Part shown: positions 9,310-19,104 of the stretch, one piece after another
How the letters are laid out: every line of letters starts with the position of its first letter
Position numbering within the stretch: the stretch's first letter is position 1
From: Gammaproteobacteria bacterium
GTDB lineage: Bacteria > Pseudomonadota > Gammaproteobacteria > Pseudomonadales > Azotimanducaceae
Direction: 5' to 3'
NCBI GenBank assembly: GCA_009841635.1
Contig: VXLJ01000007.1
Span: 104,071-168,070 of the forward strand
DNA length: 64,000 nucleotides
The notes under the pieces: model-generated
What the model was told of the DNA's origin: nothing
Database searches by the model: none
What the model saw: the letters and a program-made list of their open reading frames with translations, nothing else
Position numbers and translations under genes: made by a program

Positions 9310-9837
9310 ATGGGGTTAGCGGCTATCGACAAAAACAGCACAAACAGCGATAAGCTCCTTGGGCGCGGCGCTACAGATCATCTCCCAAGTAAAACACTGC
9401 CTCGTTCGGGGACACCAGAAAAACGCGTAGTTATCGTCACGTGCATGGATACGCGAATCAATCCTTATCGGATTTTTAATCTTCGTGAAGGTGAGGTCCA
9501 CATCCTGCGCAATGCCGGCGGCATCCTAACCGACGATGTTATTCGCTCACTATTAATCTCTCAAAAGTTACTTAACACGAACGAGATTCTCGTCGTGCAA
9601 CATACAAAGTGTGGTATGGTCACGTTCAATGATGAAGAACTCGCTAAAGAGATAGAAGCCGAAACAACGATTCGGCCCTCCTTCGAGTTCGGTTCGTTCA
9701 CAGACGTGTACGAAAACGTCGCTGATTCGATTGTTCGCTTACGCAAAGAGAAATTCTTGTGGCGCACAACCAGCGTACGAGGATTTGTGTATGATGTAGA
9801 TTCAGATAAGTTAAAGGAAGTTGAAGTAACTGATTGA
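9310..9837 (+). CDS. Beta-class carbonic anhydrase, short form
   Basis: A 175-residue protein with the beta-carbonic-anhydrase zinc site: C45 in TCMDTR, with the D47-R49 dyad, and H98/C101 in QHTKCG. ILRNAGG lies between them. It interconverts carbon dioxide and bicarbonate and resembles the small beta-CA subgroup (Rv1284-like) rather than the longer Can type. The ATG at 9310 sits against a stable hairpin, so its translation may be regulated. It is convergent with the LLM gene at 9920 across an AT-rich gap. Confidence 0.9.
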   Translation: MGLAAIDKNSTNSDKLLGRGATDHLPSKTLPRSGTPEKRVVIVTCMDTRINPYRIFNLREGEVHILRNAGGILTDDVIRSLLISQKLLNTNEILVVQHTKCGMVTFNDEELAKEIEAETTIRPSFEFGSFTDVYENVADSIVRLRKEKFLWRTTSVRGFVYDVDSDKLKEVEVTD

Positions 9838-9919
9838 TAATATGTAATATATTCTAATATAGAGAGATCTAGTATGATATTTCAATATATTATTGATTTG
9901 ATAAATTTAAATTATTGAA
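9838..9919. other. Very AT-rich convergent intergenic segment
   Basis: An 80-bp stretch of almost pure A/T with repeated TAATAT-type words and the palindrome AATTTAAATT, between the 3' ends of the carbonic anhydrase and LLM genes. It stands out against the mid-GC surroundings. I see no GC-rich terminator stem. It may act as a curved or easily melted transcription-end region. Confidence 0.5.
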
Positions 9920-10942
9920 TCAAGAGTTTATTTCAACTTCTTCGTCTACTGCTAATTCAATACGATCCGCCACCTCAGCAACTATTTCGTACGAACGAAC
10001 GCGCTTCTCGAATTCGTAAATTTGGCACACAATGATTAGCTCGTCTGCTCGTGTCTCGTTCACGAATTGCTGCATGCCATTGCGCACCGTTTCATTATCG
10101 CCTGAAATCGAAGCAGCTCGTGCTGTTTTCAACATATTGCGTGACGTAGGATCTAGATTCGCTTCAAAGTCATGCACAGGTGGTGGTAATTGACCAGGCT
10201 TGCCTGTATGTCGACGCAAAAACGATTGCAATCCAGAAGAGCGTAAATAGTTAGCCTCCGCCACTGAATCCGCAGCGCAAACGTTGTAACCGAGCATGAC
10301 ATAAGGTCGATCAAGTTGGGAAGAAGGCCGAAACTTCGCACGATAAATCGCAATCGCTTCATGCATCATAGCGGGTGCGAAATGCGATGCAAAACCAAAT
10401 GGCAACCCATACATAGCAGCGACTTGCGCGCCGTACAAACTTGACCCAAGAATCCAAATTGGCACGTGCGTGTCACTGCCTGGCACGGCATGTACTTTTT
10501 GATTCGGTTGCGGTGAACCTAAGTAGTACTGCAGCTCTCGGACGTCTTGCGGAAACGTATCGACAGCCGAATTGAGTGTACGACGCAACGCAAAGCTAGT
10601 TTGTTGATCTGTGCCTGGCGCTCGACCTAACCCTAAATCGATCCGATCAGGGTACAACGAAGCTAGAGTGCCAAATTGTTCAGCAATGACTAGTGGCGCA
10701 TGATTAGGCAGCATCACACCACCCGATCCCACGCGAATACTGGTGGTGTTATCCGCGACATGACCAATAACAACAGAAGTCGCACTACTAGCAATGCCGA
10801 ACATATTGTGATGCTCTGCGAGCCAGTAGCGCGTATATCCGAGCTGTTCTGCTGCCTGTGCCAAAGGCACCGTATTTGCTAAAGCAACCGCAGCACTGCT
10901 GTCTTGAACGATTGGTGCTAAATCAAGGACTGATATTTTCAA
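9920..10942 (-). CDS. LLM class flavin-dependent oxidoreductase (YhbW-like luciferase family)
   Basis: A 340-residue luciferase-like monooxygenase. The segments [11 protein letters not shown] (about residues 36-46), [15 protein letters not shown] and DLGLGRAPG are typical of the YhbW subgroup, which is thought to use FMN rather than F420. The reading frame starts with TTG at 10942 with only a weak ribosome-binding site. It differs clearly from the F420-type paralogues at 193 and 25223. No partner reductase is adjacent. The substrate is unknown. Confidence 0.85.
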   Translation of the reverse strand: MKISVLDLAPIVQDSSAAVALANTVPLAQAAEQLGYTRYWLAEHHNMFGIASSATSVVIGHVADNTTSIRVGSGGVMLPNHAPLVIAEQFGTLASLYPDRIDLGLGRAPGTDQQTSFALRRTLNSAVDTFPQDVRELQYYLGSPQPNQKVHAVPGSDTHVPIWILGSSLYGAQVAAMYGLPFGFASHFAPAMMHEAIAIYRAKFRPSSQLDRPYVMLGYNVCAADSVAEANYLRSSGLQSFLRRHTGKPGQLPPPVHDFEANLDPTSRNMLKTARAASISGDNETVRNGMQQFVNETRADELIIVCQIYEFEKRVRSYEIVAEVADRIELAVDEEVEINS

Positions 10943-11007
10943 GACGATCTGATGGCTTGCGTTAGATTTGAGATGCCTATAAGCGTAGCAGGCGAATTCA
11001 AAGCTGG

Positions 11008-12651
11008 TTAGATTTTTGCTTCAGCGAAATCAATCTTGCATGCTTGCCGGGACTGAAGGTGTGGTGTCACCAGCAATGAATCTTCGTAACCATTTCGAAC
11101 GGCTTGAACACGAAACGCATCGATCGTACCGGTTCGAATGCGCACTATGCGCGGTGACTTGAGTCGTGCTGCAAGTCGGCTAGTTTGCCAATGTTCATTA
11201 TTCTGAGCCAGAGTTTCATCCAGCCAAATGCGGAATTCCTTCGTGGTCCATTCGCCGCTACTTTCAACAAATAGCTCATAGATCTTTTGATTCTCATCGT
11301 AGAGCATGAGAAATTGCGTAATTTCGCAGCCTTGCTTTTCGTTTAACGATTCAATCGCATCGACGATATTTGACTCAGTCAAGTTTTCTCCGGTCAAATT
11401 CACGACCCTCTCACCTTGCTGCACAAATTCGATGGTCGGCGTCGCATGTACTTTGCCAGTCACCTTGATCACTTGCTCGGTCGCAAATCGATACAAACCA
11501 GAGCGAGTCGTCACGAGAACGTAATACTCTTGGCCAACTTCAAGCTGATCCAATAAGTACACCGAACTGTAACCGTTTTCCCATGGTCCTCGTTTCACGA
11601 ACTCATAAAACGTGCGATGTAAAAACGGTAGACAAACATTTTTTTTAGTGTTCAAGTTGAACGACCCCATGAACGCGCTTGATTGATAGCCAAGTTCCAA
11701 TATCGGCATGCCTTTTGGTAGTTTGGACCGAAGACTGCGAAGCGATGTACGACAGCACCCGGCCGTCCAACAAATGACACCTCTAAGCCGAGGCCAAAAG
11801 TCTTCAAACCGCAAGGGTCGATCCAATTTGGCAAGCTCTCGTAATCGAGCGATGCGTCTGGGGGTTGCAACGATCTTAAGTTCGGTTGGTAGCCTTGCCT
11901 GAATCGACTGCGGAAAGTTTCCTTTTTCTATCGAATCGATGATTTCATCGAGGTTCTCGTTAATAACTCGTAATAGATAAACGAGTGAAGCTGGGTTTGC
12001 GACGAGCAAGCCGGACACCTTCGCTTCAGCCAAACCAACAATTCCCAAGGCAAGATAACGCATTTCTGCATGCTTGGTCATTGCCAGTTCCGAGGGTACG
12101 AAGCAACGCTTGCGCATAAAGTTTGGCAGGTTGTGATATATAAAGCCGACGGAAGTACCGCGCGTGACACCAGTATTGGCGTAGGCGACAGGCTGATCAT
12201 CCAATATCGTAAAAACCTTGTTTCGCCAAATGCCGTAGCGTGCCAACCAAGCGTGCGCAATCAGCTGCACATCATGGCGATCATCACTTATCGCATTAGT
12301 GGTCATGGCAAACCCGCGGCCACTCTCGAAGCCAATGCTCTCCCGTCGATGAATGAACGTATCCATGCAGAGAATCTGAGTGCCGGTCGATTCTTGTCTT
12401 CGCATCGACGCTTGTATGTCGTCATACGAACTAGGGCCGACTCTGGCTTGATAGCTCGCGACATCCTCTATGACATTGAAGCTGAATCCTCGGCCAAGCT
12501 GGCTACTTTGATTTTCACGCAGAATACGCTTTAAGAGATTGGTTTGGACACCCCTTGGGTTGCGTGCCTGACGAAGCAAATGCTGAACCGCAAATACATA
12601 GTACAGGCGGTGCGCGAACCGATAAACCGTGTAACTAAACCAATTCAACAT
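11008..12651 (-). CDS. GH3 auxin-responsive promoter family protein (acyl-adenylating enzyme)
   Basis: A 547-residue protein with the bacterial GH3 pattern: a hydrophobic N-terminus, an [10 protein letters not shown] segment in the place of the ATP loop, and the C-terminal run [20 protein letters not shown] followed by LTGENLTE. Plant GH3 enzymes adenylate carboxylic acids and join them to amino acids. Bacterial members are little characterised and sit near lipid and carotenoid genes. Here the usual G-D in R-Y-x-x-G-D is replaced by E-Q, so activity may differ. ATG at 12651; same strand as the LLM gene downstream. Confidence 0.75.
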   Translation of the reverse strand: MLNWFSYTVYRFAHRLYYVFAVQHLLRQARNPRGVQTNLLKRILRENQSSQLGRGFSFNVIEDVASYQARVGPSSYDDIQASMRRQESTGTQILCMDTFIHRRESIGFESGRGFAMTTNAISDDRHDVQLIAHAWLARYGIWRNKVFTILDDQPVAYANTGVTRGTSVGFIYHNLPNFMRKRCFVPSELAMTKHAEMRYLALGIVGLAEAKVSGLLVANPASLVYLLRVINENLDEIIDSIEKGNFPQSIQARLPTELKIVATPRRIARLRELAKLDRPLRFEDFWPRLRGVICWTAGCCRTSLRSLRSKLPKGMPILELGYQSSAFMGSFNLNTKKNVCLPFLHRTFYEFVKRGPWENGYSSVYLLDQLEVGQEYYVLVTTRSGLYRFATEQVIKVTGKVHATPTIEFVQQGERVVNLTGENLTESNIVDAIESLNEKQGCEITQFLMLYDENQKIYELFVESSGEWTTKEFRIWLDETLAQNNEHWQTSRLAARLKSPRIVRIRTGTIDAFRVQAVRNGYEDSLLVTPHLQSRQACKIDFAEAKI

Positions 12652-12988
12652 GATCGGCTACGCCTAACAACAAACCTATGTAGCTAAGCAAATAAAGACC
12701 GTTCGAACACAGATTAGGTTAGCAGACAATAGATAGCTACTTATTACAAATGCGGAATTATCGTGGTAACCAATGCCACCGCCTGTGGCCATCACCGTCA
12801 TCGTGCTGATTCACTAGGTTTTGTACCTCATGCGACATGATTTGAAGCCTATATGCCATGAACAGATAAACAGTTGAATATCATGCTAATTTCTCTAGAT
12901 GCGCTTAATTTGTGCCTTCACATCTTCGCATAAGCAAAATCTCATCTAAATCAATTAGCATAAAACTGGCGAAGTCAAGGAAATTGTT
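12652..12988. other. Divergent intergenic region, no gene seen
   Basis: A 337-bp AT-leaning interval between the GH3-like gene (leftward) and the SDR gene (rightward). It should carry both promoters. I find no convincing reading frame, RNA gene or strong hairpin. A weak AAGG precedes the SDR start at 12989. Confidence 0.5.
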
Positions 12989-13786
12989 ATGTCAGACTGG
13001 TTTTCAATAGAAGGCAAAACCGCGTTGGTGACAGGCGGGTCACGAGGGATCGGTGAAATGATTGCCGCCGGCTTCTTAAAACATGGCGCGAAGGTCTATA
13101 TAAGCTCACGTAAAGTTGATGTGTGCAACGCAACGGCGACCCGCTTACAGAATCAGTACGGGAGCGAGTGCGCGTCCATACCTGCCGACCTATCCACCTT
13201 GGCAGGAATTGAGCAGCTTGCATCAGAACTTGGTGACCGCGAAGCCAGACTTGACATCCTAGTGAACAACGCGGGTGCCACGTGGGGTGATCCAATCGAC
13301 ACTTTTCCTGAAATGGGTTGGGATAAAGTCATGGATACCAACGTCAAAGGTATCTTCTTTTTAACGCAAAAATGTCTTCCTATGTTGCGTCAAGCTGCTA
13401 CGCAGGCGGATCCAGCACGCGTGGTGAACATCGGCTCTATAGACGGTATAAAAACGCCTCGATTCGACAACTTTTCCTACGGACCATCGAAAGCTGCGGT
13501 GCATCATCTAACGCGTCAAATGGCGGCTCACCTTGTCCGTGAAAACATCATCGTGAATGCCATAGCACCTGGACCGTTTCCTTCCTGGATGTTGAGCGCA
13601 GGTGTAGGTTTTGGTGGGCAAGTCGAAGGTGCAGATTGGGAGTCCGTAGGGAAAGGCAATCCGCGTGGTCGAGTGGGTACGATGGAAGACATTGCTGGGC
13701 TAGCAATCTTTCTTAGTTCTAGGGCTGGTGCATTCACTGTCGGTGAAACGATTTCTTGCGATGGTGGTGTTGTTGCCGCTTCTTAG
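12989..13786 (+). CDS. SDR family oxidoreductase
   Basis: A 265-residue classical short-chain dehydrogenase. The cofactor loop is TGGSRGIG (residues 15-22), NNAG follows at 93-96, and the catalytic set is S150, Y164 and K168 (YGPSK). The S-R-K residues after the second strand (about 40-42) suggest NADP(H) preference. The sequence resembles the RhlG/gluconate 5-dehydrogenase group, but the substrate is unknown. It lies upstream of the ATP-grasp trio on the same strand with a gap of about 100 bp, so operon membership is possible but unproven. Confidence 0.85.
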   Translation: MSDWFSIEGKTALVTGGSRGIGEMIAAGFLKHGAKVYISSRKVDVCNATATRLQNQYGSECASIPADLSTLAGIEQLASELGDREARLDILVNNAGATWGDPIDTFPEMGWDKVMDTNVKGIFFLTQKCLPMLRQAATQADPARVVNIGSIDGIKTPRFDNFSYGPSKAAVHHLTRQMAAHLVRENIIVNAIAPGPFPSWMLSAGVGFGGQVEGADWESVGKGNPRGRVGTMEDIAGLAIFLSSRAGAFTVGETISCDGGVVAAS

Positions 13787-13889
13787 TCCTCGTGAACGGA
13801 CAAAACTCAGATCGGTACGAACAACGCCACGCTACGGTTGTCGATAACCGGTCGTTGCTAATGCCTCGCTAGCAAGATGGGAATTCACC

Positions 13890-15323
13890 ATTAACTTCGA
13901 CGATTACCCCCTCGACCCGACGTTCTTCGACGAATTTCTACAAAGCGATAGAACGCCGCACGAGTACGCTCGCACACTGCACGGCGCACTTGCCGAAATG
14001 CCAGAAGAGCGCATGGCAAATATTCAGGAACGCGTCACGCGGTCATTCACCGATCAAGGTATTTCCTTTACGCTGTATGGCGAAGATGAGACAACTGAAC
14101 GCATCATCCCCATCGACGCCATACCTCGAATCGTCCCAGAAAGTGACTGGCAAGTGCTCGAAGCAGGTCTGCAACAAAGGTTATCGGCACTAAATCTCTT
14201 CCTAAAAGATGTATATCACGACGCACGCATTATTCGAGACGGTGTGATTCCGGTCGATATTGTGAAAGGTTGTTCGCAGTATCGTCTTGAGATGCAAGGC
14301 GTGCTAACGCCAAATGATGTCTACGTTGGCATCTGCGGCAGCGATATCGTGCGCACGCATGACGGCTATCGCGTACTTGAAGACAACCTTCGGGTGCCGT
14401 CTGGCGTTTCGTACATGATTGCCAATCGACGAGCAGTGAAATCCAATATCTCTCGAACATTTCGACGGGCCAATGTGATGGAGGTCGAACACTACGGTCG
14501 CTATCTCTTTGAGACACTGCGTGAACTCGCATGGACGCAATCGAGCGAGCCTTCTATTGCCCTGCTAACACCAGGTGTATACAACTCCGCGTTTTACGAG
14601 CATGTTTTCTTAGCCAATGAAATCGGCGCGGAACTTGTCGAAGGGCAGGATTTGATTGTCACCAATGGCCATGTCTACATGCGCACAACATTTGGACTAA
14701 AAAAGGTCGATGTCATCTATCGTCGCATAGACGACGATTTCATCGATCCGTTGGTTTTTCGAAAAGACTCAACGCTAGGCGTACCAGGCCTTATGCACGC
14801 ATACAAACTTGGCAATGTAGCGCTCGTGAATGCTCCTGGCACCGGCGTTGCGGATGATAAAAGTGTGTATGTCTATGTACCAGACATGATTCGCTACTAT
14901 CTAAGCGAAGAGCCGATTCTTGCTAACGTTGAAACCTATTTATGTCGTCGGCCAGATGACCTAGAGTTTGTACTAGACAATCTTGACAAACTCGTCGTGA
15001 AAACCGTCGGCGGATCTGGTGGTTACGGTATGCTCATGGGACCACAGGCAACCCCTGAAGAAAGAAACCGGTACGCGGCTAACGTCCGTGCCGATCCGAC
15101 CAATTACATAGCCCAACCACAACTGCAACTATCGCGTTCGCCCTGCTGGCTTGACAACAAGGTCCAGCCACGCTGTGTGGACTTGCGCCCGTTTATTCTG
15201 CAAGGTTTGCAATCCCGCATGGTTGGTGGCGCGTTCTGTCGCGTCGCTTTACCAGAAGGAAGTTACGTCGTCAATTCCAGTCAAGGTGGCGGCGGCAAAG
15301 ACGTCTGGGTCGTGAGGAACTGA
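13890..15323 (+). CDS. Circularly permuted type 2 ATP-grasp protein, no standard start codon
   Basis: The family (DUF404/DUF407) is a predicted amide- or peptide-bond-forming ATP-grasp enzyme encoded with alpha-E and transglutaminase proteins. Visible are V-Y-H-D-A-R-I-I-R near residue 110, SGVSYMIANR, and the C-terminal PRCVDLRPF and GGGGKDVWV. The first ATG, at 13998, gives only 441 residues. Family-like sequence (F-F-D-E-F, H-E-Y-A-R-T-L) continues in frame upstream to about 13890 with no ATG, GTG or TTG before the stop at 13845. I therefore extend to an ATT at 13890, giving 477 residues, near the usual length. A lost start or an upstream frameshift is the alternative. Confidence 0.8.
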   Translation: MNFDDYPLDPTFFDEFLQSDRTPHEYARTLHGALAEMPEERMANIQERVTRSFTDQGISFTLYGEDETTERIIPIDAIPRIVPESDWQVLEAGLQQRLSALNLFLKDVYHDARIIRDGVIPVDIVKGCSQYRLEMQGVLTPNDVYVGICGSDIVRTHDGYRVLEDNLRVPSGVSYMIANRRAVKSNISRTFRRANVMEVEHYGRYLFETLRELAWTQSSEPSIALLTPGVYNSAFYEHVFLANEIGAELVEGQDLIVTNGHVYMRTTFGLKKVDVIYRRIDDDFIDPLVFRKDSTLGVPGLMHAYKLGNVALVNAPGTGVADDKSVYVYVPDMIRYYLSEEPILANVETYLCRRPDDLEFVLDNLDKLVVKTVGGSGGYGMLMGPQATPEERNRYAANVRADPTNYIAQPQLQLSRSPCWLDNKVQPRCVDLRPFILQGLQSRMVGGAFCRVALPEGSYVVNSSQGGGGKDVWVVRN

Positions 15324-15331
15324 ACTAAGCC

Positions 15332-16315
15332 ATGCTGGCACGAAGTGCCGAGTCTCTGTATTGGATGGCTCGTTATCTTGAACGGGCTGAGCATTTAAGT
15401 TTGTTACTAGAAGTGCAGCTAAATGCACTGGTTGATCGACCTATTCGCGAACTCAGTTTTGGCTGGCACCGAATATTCAAGCATCTTCAGGCGCAACCAC
15501 CTGCCGAAGGTGAAATGGACTCGTCAGCTTTTAGCGATGACGAATCCCTAGCCGATGCATACACCCTTGCAGATGGTTTGACATTTGAATCGCGCAATGA
15601 ATATTCGCTATGGAGTTGCTTTTCGCGAGCCCGTGAAAACGCACGACAAAGCCGCCACCGCATTTCTGAACAAATGTGGAGCTGTCTAAATCTGAGTTAT
15701 TTACAGTTTCGCGAAACCAAACTCACACATATTTGGCAAGACGAACCACAGCAGTTCTACATCGAACTCGTCGAGGCAATCAATACCTTTTTTGGTATGG
15801 CATCGGTATCGATGTTTCGCGACGAAGGGTGGGATTTCATGCAACTTGGCAAGACGATTGAACATTTGCAGTTGCGCGCGAATCTACTTTCGATTCAAGC
15901 ACAAGATAGCCCTGAGCTCCCAGCAGATGGATCCCGCGATTTTGAGTGGACGAGTTTGTTGTACGCCTATCGCGCTGTGTGGGCGTATCAGCGTATTTAT
16001 GGCATTGATATCGAGACAGACACCGCACTAGATATGCTCGTCACGAATTCCGATTTGCCAAACTCACTCATGTACGGGATTACGCGAGCGGACGAACGTT
16101 TGCATGGGTTAGGCACTGCGCCAGACGCGAAGGCTGGTGATTCCGCACTTCGCGTTTCAGGACGTCTAAAGTCTTTGATTGAGCACGAATGGCCTGAAAC
16201 CGACGATCGCGTGAGAATGCTGAGTCTTATTACTACCTTGGCTGACCGCTTGCATGAACGGATTGCTTCTGCCTGGTTCAACTACCACACGGAAAACGCC
16301 GCGCGGCAAGTCTGA
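15332..16315 (+). CDS. Alpha-E domain-containing protein (DUF403)
   Basis: A 327-residue, largely helical protein. The N-terminus MLARSAESLYWMARYLERAE matches the alpha-E domain almost exactly. Its biochemical role is unknown; it almost always accompanies a circularly permuted ATP-grasp protein and a transglutaminase-like protein and probably forms part of the same modifying complex. It starts 8 bp after the ATP-grasp stop and overlaps the next gene by one base, so the three are translated as a unit. Confidence 0.9.
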   Translation: MLARSAESLYWMARYLERAEHLSLLLEVQLNALVDRPIRELSFGWHRIFKHLQAQPPAEGEMDSSAFSDDESLADAYTLADGLTFESRNEYSLWSCFSRARENARQSRHRISEQMWSCLNLSYLQFRETKLTHIWQDEPQQFYIELVEAINTFFGMASVSMFRDEGWDFMQLGKTIEHLQLRANLLSIQAQDSPELPADGSRDFEWTSLLYAYRAVWAYQRIYGIDIETDTALDMLVTNSDLPNSLMYGITRADERLHGLGTAPDAKAGDSALRVSGRLKSLIEHEWPETDDRVRMLSLITTLADRLHERIASAWFNYHTENAARQV

Positions 16316-17226
16316 TGGCAAAAATTCTGAAGTACAACATTCGTCATACGACGACGTATCAATACGAAGAAAACATTGATGCATGCGTTATGTCCGTGTG
16401 CATGCAGCCACGTGATCATCGACGACAAGTGGTACAGAGTTTTTTCATTCAAACTGCGCCACAAGCAACCTTTAGTGTTGAGTTCGACGCTTTCGGCAAT
16501 AGGCACCACTATTTCGACATTCACCACCGTCACGATCGTCTCGATATCACCGTCCACGCCGTCATCGAACATTCGTTCGACGAGTCCCATTTCGACAAAT
16601 CTGAATTGCCTAAGGATGCTTGGTCGAAGCTGATTGCGCTGAAGAACGATTGGGATATGTGGGAGTTTCTCCGTCCGACGGCATTAACGACCGTGTCGCC
16701 ACCACTAACCGCTTGGATCGATTCGAGCGAAGTGAATCGTGAAACAAACCCATACAAACGCTTGAAACGGTTGACGGAACTTATGTTCGATAGTTTCGAA
16801 TACTTGCCTGGCTCTACGCACGTAGATTCAACCATCGATCACTTCCTTGACAACCGAAAAGGTGTGTGCCAAGACTATGCGCACTTCATGCTAGCAGTCG
16901 CCAAATCATGGGGAATACCAGCGCGTTACGTCTCAGGCTACCTGTACGATGTCAGCGAACAGGCGCCGCGTGCAGAAAACGCAACGCATGCTTGGGTCGA
17001 GTGTTGGTTACCCAACCTCGGTTGGATACCTTTTGACCCCACGAACAATCAGCTAGACGACACTAATCTGGTCACGGTAGCTATTGGGCGAGACTACCGT
17101 GACGTCGCGCCATCTCGTGGCATCGCCATCGGCGGTGCGAGCAGTGATCTTGAAGTCGGCGTTACGGTGAAGCGCGAGCTCACTGAAACGCAAACGATCG
17201 TAGCGCAACAGCAAGCACAACAATAG
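16315..17226 (+). CDS. Transglutaminase-like family protein
   Basis: A 303-residue protein with a beta-rich bacterial transglutaminase N-terminal domain (about residues 5-85) and a papain-like transglutaminase core. The catalytic triad is visible: C185 in GVCQDYAH, H225 in THAWVE and D241 in FDPTNN. Such proteins act as peptidases or amide-forming or amide-cleaving enzymes. No signal peptide is seen, so it is probably cytoplasmic. The A of its ATG is shared with the TGA of the alpha-E gene. It is convergent with the amidohydrolase gene, with only 6 bp between the stops. Confidence 0.9.
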   Translation: MAKILKYNIRHTTTYQYEENIDACVMSVCMQPRDHRRQVVQSFFIQTAPQATFSVEFDAFGNRHHYFDIHHRHDRLDITVHAVIEHSFDESHFDKSELPKDAWSKLIALKNDWDMWEFLRPTALTTVSPPLTAWIDSSEVNRETNPYKRLKRLTELMFDSFEYLPGSTHVDSTIDHFLDNRKGVCQDYAHFMLAVAKSWGIPARYVSGYLYDVSEQAPRAENATHAWVECWLPNLGWIPFDPTNNQLDDTNLVTVAIGRDYRDVAPSRGIAIGGASSDLEVGVTVKRELTETQTIVAQQQAQQ

Positions 17227-17232
17227 CGTTAG

Positions 17233-18936
17233 CTAGTTTGCGAGCGGACCTCGCAAGAACTGCCCACTTTGCGAGCCTGTATGCTCATTGTTTTCTAGGA
17301 ACACTTCACCATTGACGATGGTGTTCTTGATGCCGTGTGCAACCTGCTTCAATCGGCGCGCACCTGAAGGTAAATCATGCACCACTTCAGGCATATCTGG
17401 CCCGATTCTATCAGGATCAAAAATCGCAATATCTGCCGCATAACCTTCTCGAAGCAAACCGCGATTTTTCAGACCCCAGCGCGACGCAGGTACGCTCGTA
17501 ACCATTCTCACGGCTTCTTCGACCGTTAGCTCCTGTTCGGCACGAACCCAATGCTTGAATAGGTGGGTTTGCAGAGAACTGTCCATGATCTGAGATACGT
17601 GAGCGCCAGAATCGGAAAACGTACATACCGTATTTGGCGTTCTCATGAGCTCGATAACTTCTGAGTCGATTTCATTTGCAATTGGTTGGCGGAACATGAC
17701 CTTGAAATCAGACTCAACAGCGAGATCAAGCATGAGTTCAACCGGTGAAATGCCTTTGGCCGATGCCAACTCATCCATTCTTTGTGAACCACCTGAAGGT
17801 TCGTCAAGCAAATAGGTCCAATGCCAATCTGGGGGTCGAACCTCAGCACCAATCGCCTTATGGCGCTCGCTTGGGTGCGACGCCACTTCTACGAGCTTGT
17901 GTTTGATTGCAGGATCTTTGAATTTACTGATCTGGTCAGCTTTTGGGAGACGTCGAATGTCGCGCCAAACTTCCCAGCTGTCGAATGGCGTGCGCGTTTC
18001 GAAGCTAAGAATGACATTCAAGGCTCGAGAATGCACTTGAGTGAACATAGTGCCACCTTCAGCATTCACAGTTTGCACAAAATCGAGAAATGCTCGCCAG
18101 TACTCCGGCGCACGCCTTGAACTAAACATCCCGAAAGTCACTGGTACACCGTGATCTACTGCGAGTTCTTTAAGCCGATTTTGGTAATCCTGTAAGCGTT
18201 CTGGGTGGCGACCTGTATCTTCAGACGCGATTTCAAAAATCCCTGCACCAGTTTCGCGCATTTTCGTAACGATGAACTTAACCTCATCCCATGCTGCGAG
18301 TCGGCTCGCGACTGGACGACGATCCGCTGTCTCATGATTCCGTGTACGAGAAGTTGAAAAACCTATAGCACCTTTTTTGACAGCCTCTTGTACGATGTTG
18401 GCCATGGTTTGCATTTCGTCCTCAGTGGCAGTCTCTTCGAATGCTCGGGGTCCCATGACGTAAGTTCGCAATGCACTATGTCCAACATAGCCAGCGTAAT
18501 TAATGCCTTTCGGCGTAGCAGCAACAGCATCCATGTATTCCGGGTAGGTTTCCCATTGCCACTTGATACCTTCAAGCATGGCATCGCGTGAGATGTCCTC
18601 TGCTCGTTCGAGATTGCGGAATACCAAATCGGCTTCGCTTTCTTTACAAGGCGCTAACGTAAAACCGCAGTTGCCCATGACGACGCTAGTCACGCCATGG
18701 TAGCAAGAACAAGAACCAAGTTTGTCCCAAAAAACCTGCGCATCCATATGCGTGTGACCGTCAATGAAGCCGGGTGATACGATGTGACCTTCAGCATCAA
18801 TGGTTCTATCTGCGCGACCGTTTTCATTGCCAATCGCGACGATACGCCCGTCTTTTACAGCGACGTTTGCTCGCACGCCAGACTGGCCTGAACCATCGAC
18901 TACCAAACCATCTTTGATAAGCAAATCGTGAGACAC
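17233..18936 (-). CDS. Amidohydrolase family, N-acyl-D-amino-acid deacylase-like (paralogue 1)
   Basis: A 567-residue metal-dependent amidohydrolase. Metal-site features are HTH (H61, H63), the bridging Cys C90 in MGNCG, and the late active-site Asp D442 in DSGAHVSQIMD. The C-terminal small domain ends with the typical Y-K-N-T-I-V-N-G motif. D-aminoacylase relatives remove acyl groups from N-acyl-D-amino acids. H302 in TQVHSR sits where, by eye, the two paralogues (26250 and 30614) have Arg. GTG start at 18936. It is divergent from the LLM gene at 19105, and this pairing recurs in the window. Confidence 0.85.
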   Translation of the reverse strand: MSHDLLIKDGLVVDGSGQSGVRANVAVKDGRIVAIGNENGRADRTIDAEGHIVSPGFIDGHTHMDAQVFWDKLGSCSCYHGVTSVVMGNCGFTLAPCKESEADLVFRNLERAEDISRDAMLEGIKWQWETYPEYMDAVAATPKGINYAGYVGHSALRTYVMGPRAFEETATEDEMQTMANIVQEAVKKGAIGFSTSRTRNHETADRRPVASRLAAWDEVKFIVTKMRETGAGIFEIASEDTGRHPERLQDYQNRLKELAVDHGVPVTFGMFSSRRAPEYWRAFLDFVQTVNAEGGTMFTQVHSRALNVILSFETRTPFDSWEVWRDIRRLPKADQISKFKDPAIKHKLVEVASHPSERHKAIGAEVRPPDWHWTYLLDEPSGGSQRMDELASAKGISPVELMLDLAVESDFKVMFRQPIANEIDSEVIELMRTPNTVCTFSDSGAHVSQIMDSSLQTHLFKHWVRAEQELTVEEAVRMVTSVPASRWGLKNRGLLREGYAADIAIFDPDRIGPDMPEVVHDLPSGARRLKQVAHGIKNTIVNGEVFLENNEHTGSQSGQFLRGPLAN

Positions 18937-19104
18937 GTGAAATTCTCGTAGCTAAGAAGCCGTTGAATGCTAACACGCTAAATAGTTGTCGCAAGGCAAG
19001 TTAACCTGCAAGCAACGCTGCAGCTATATGAAGCCTTTACACACCGCGACATCTTACATCCGACCCCACGCACCTATACTTGCGCGAAATCGAGGTGCTG
19101 CGCC

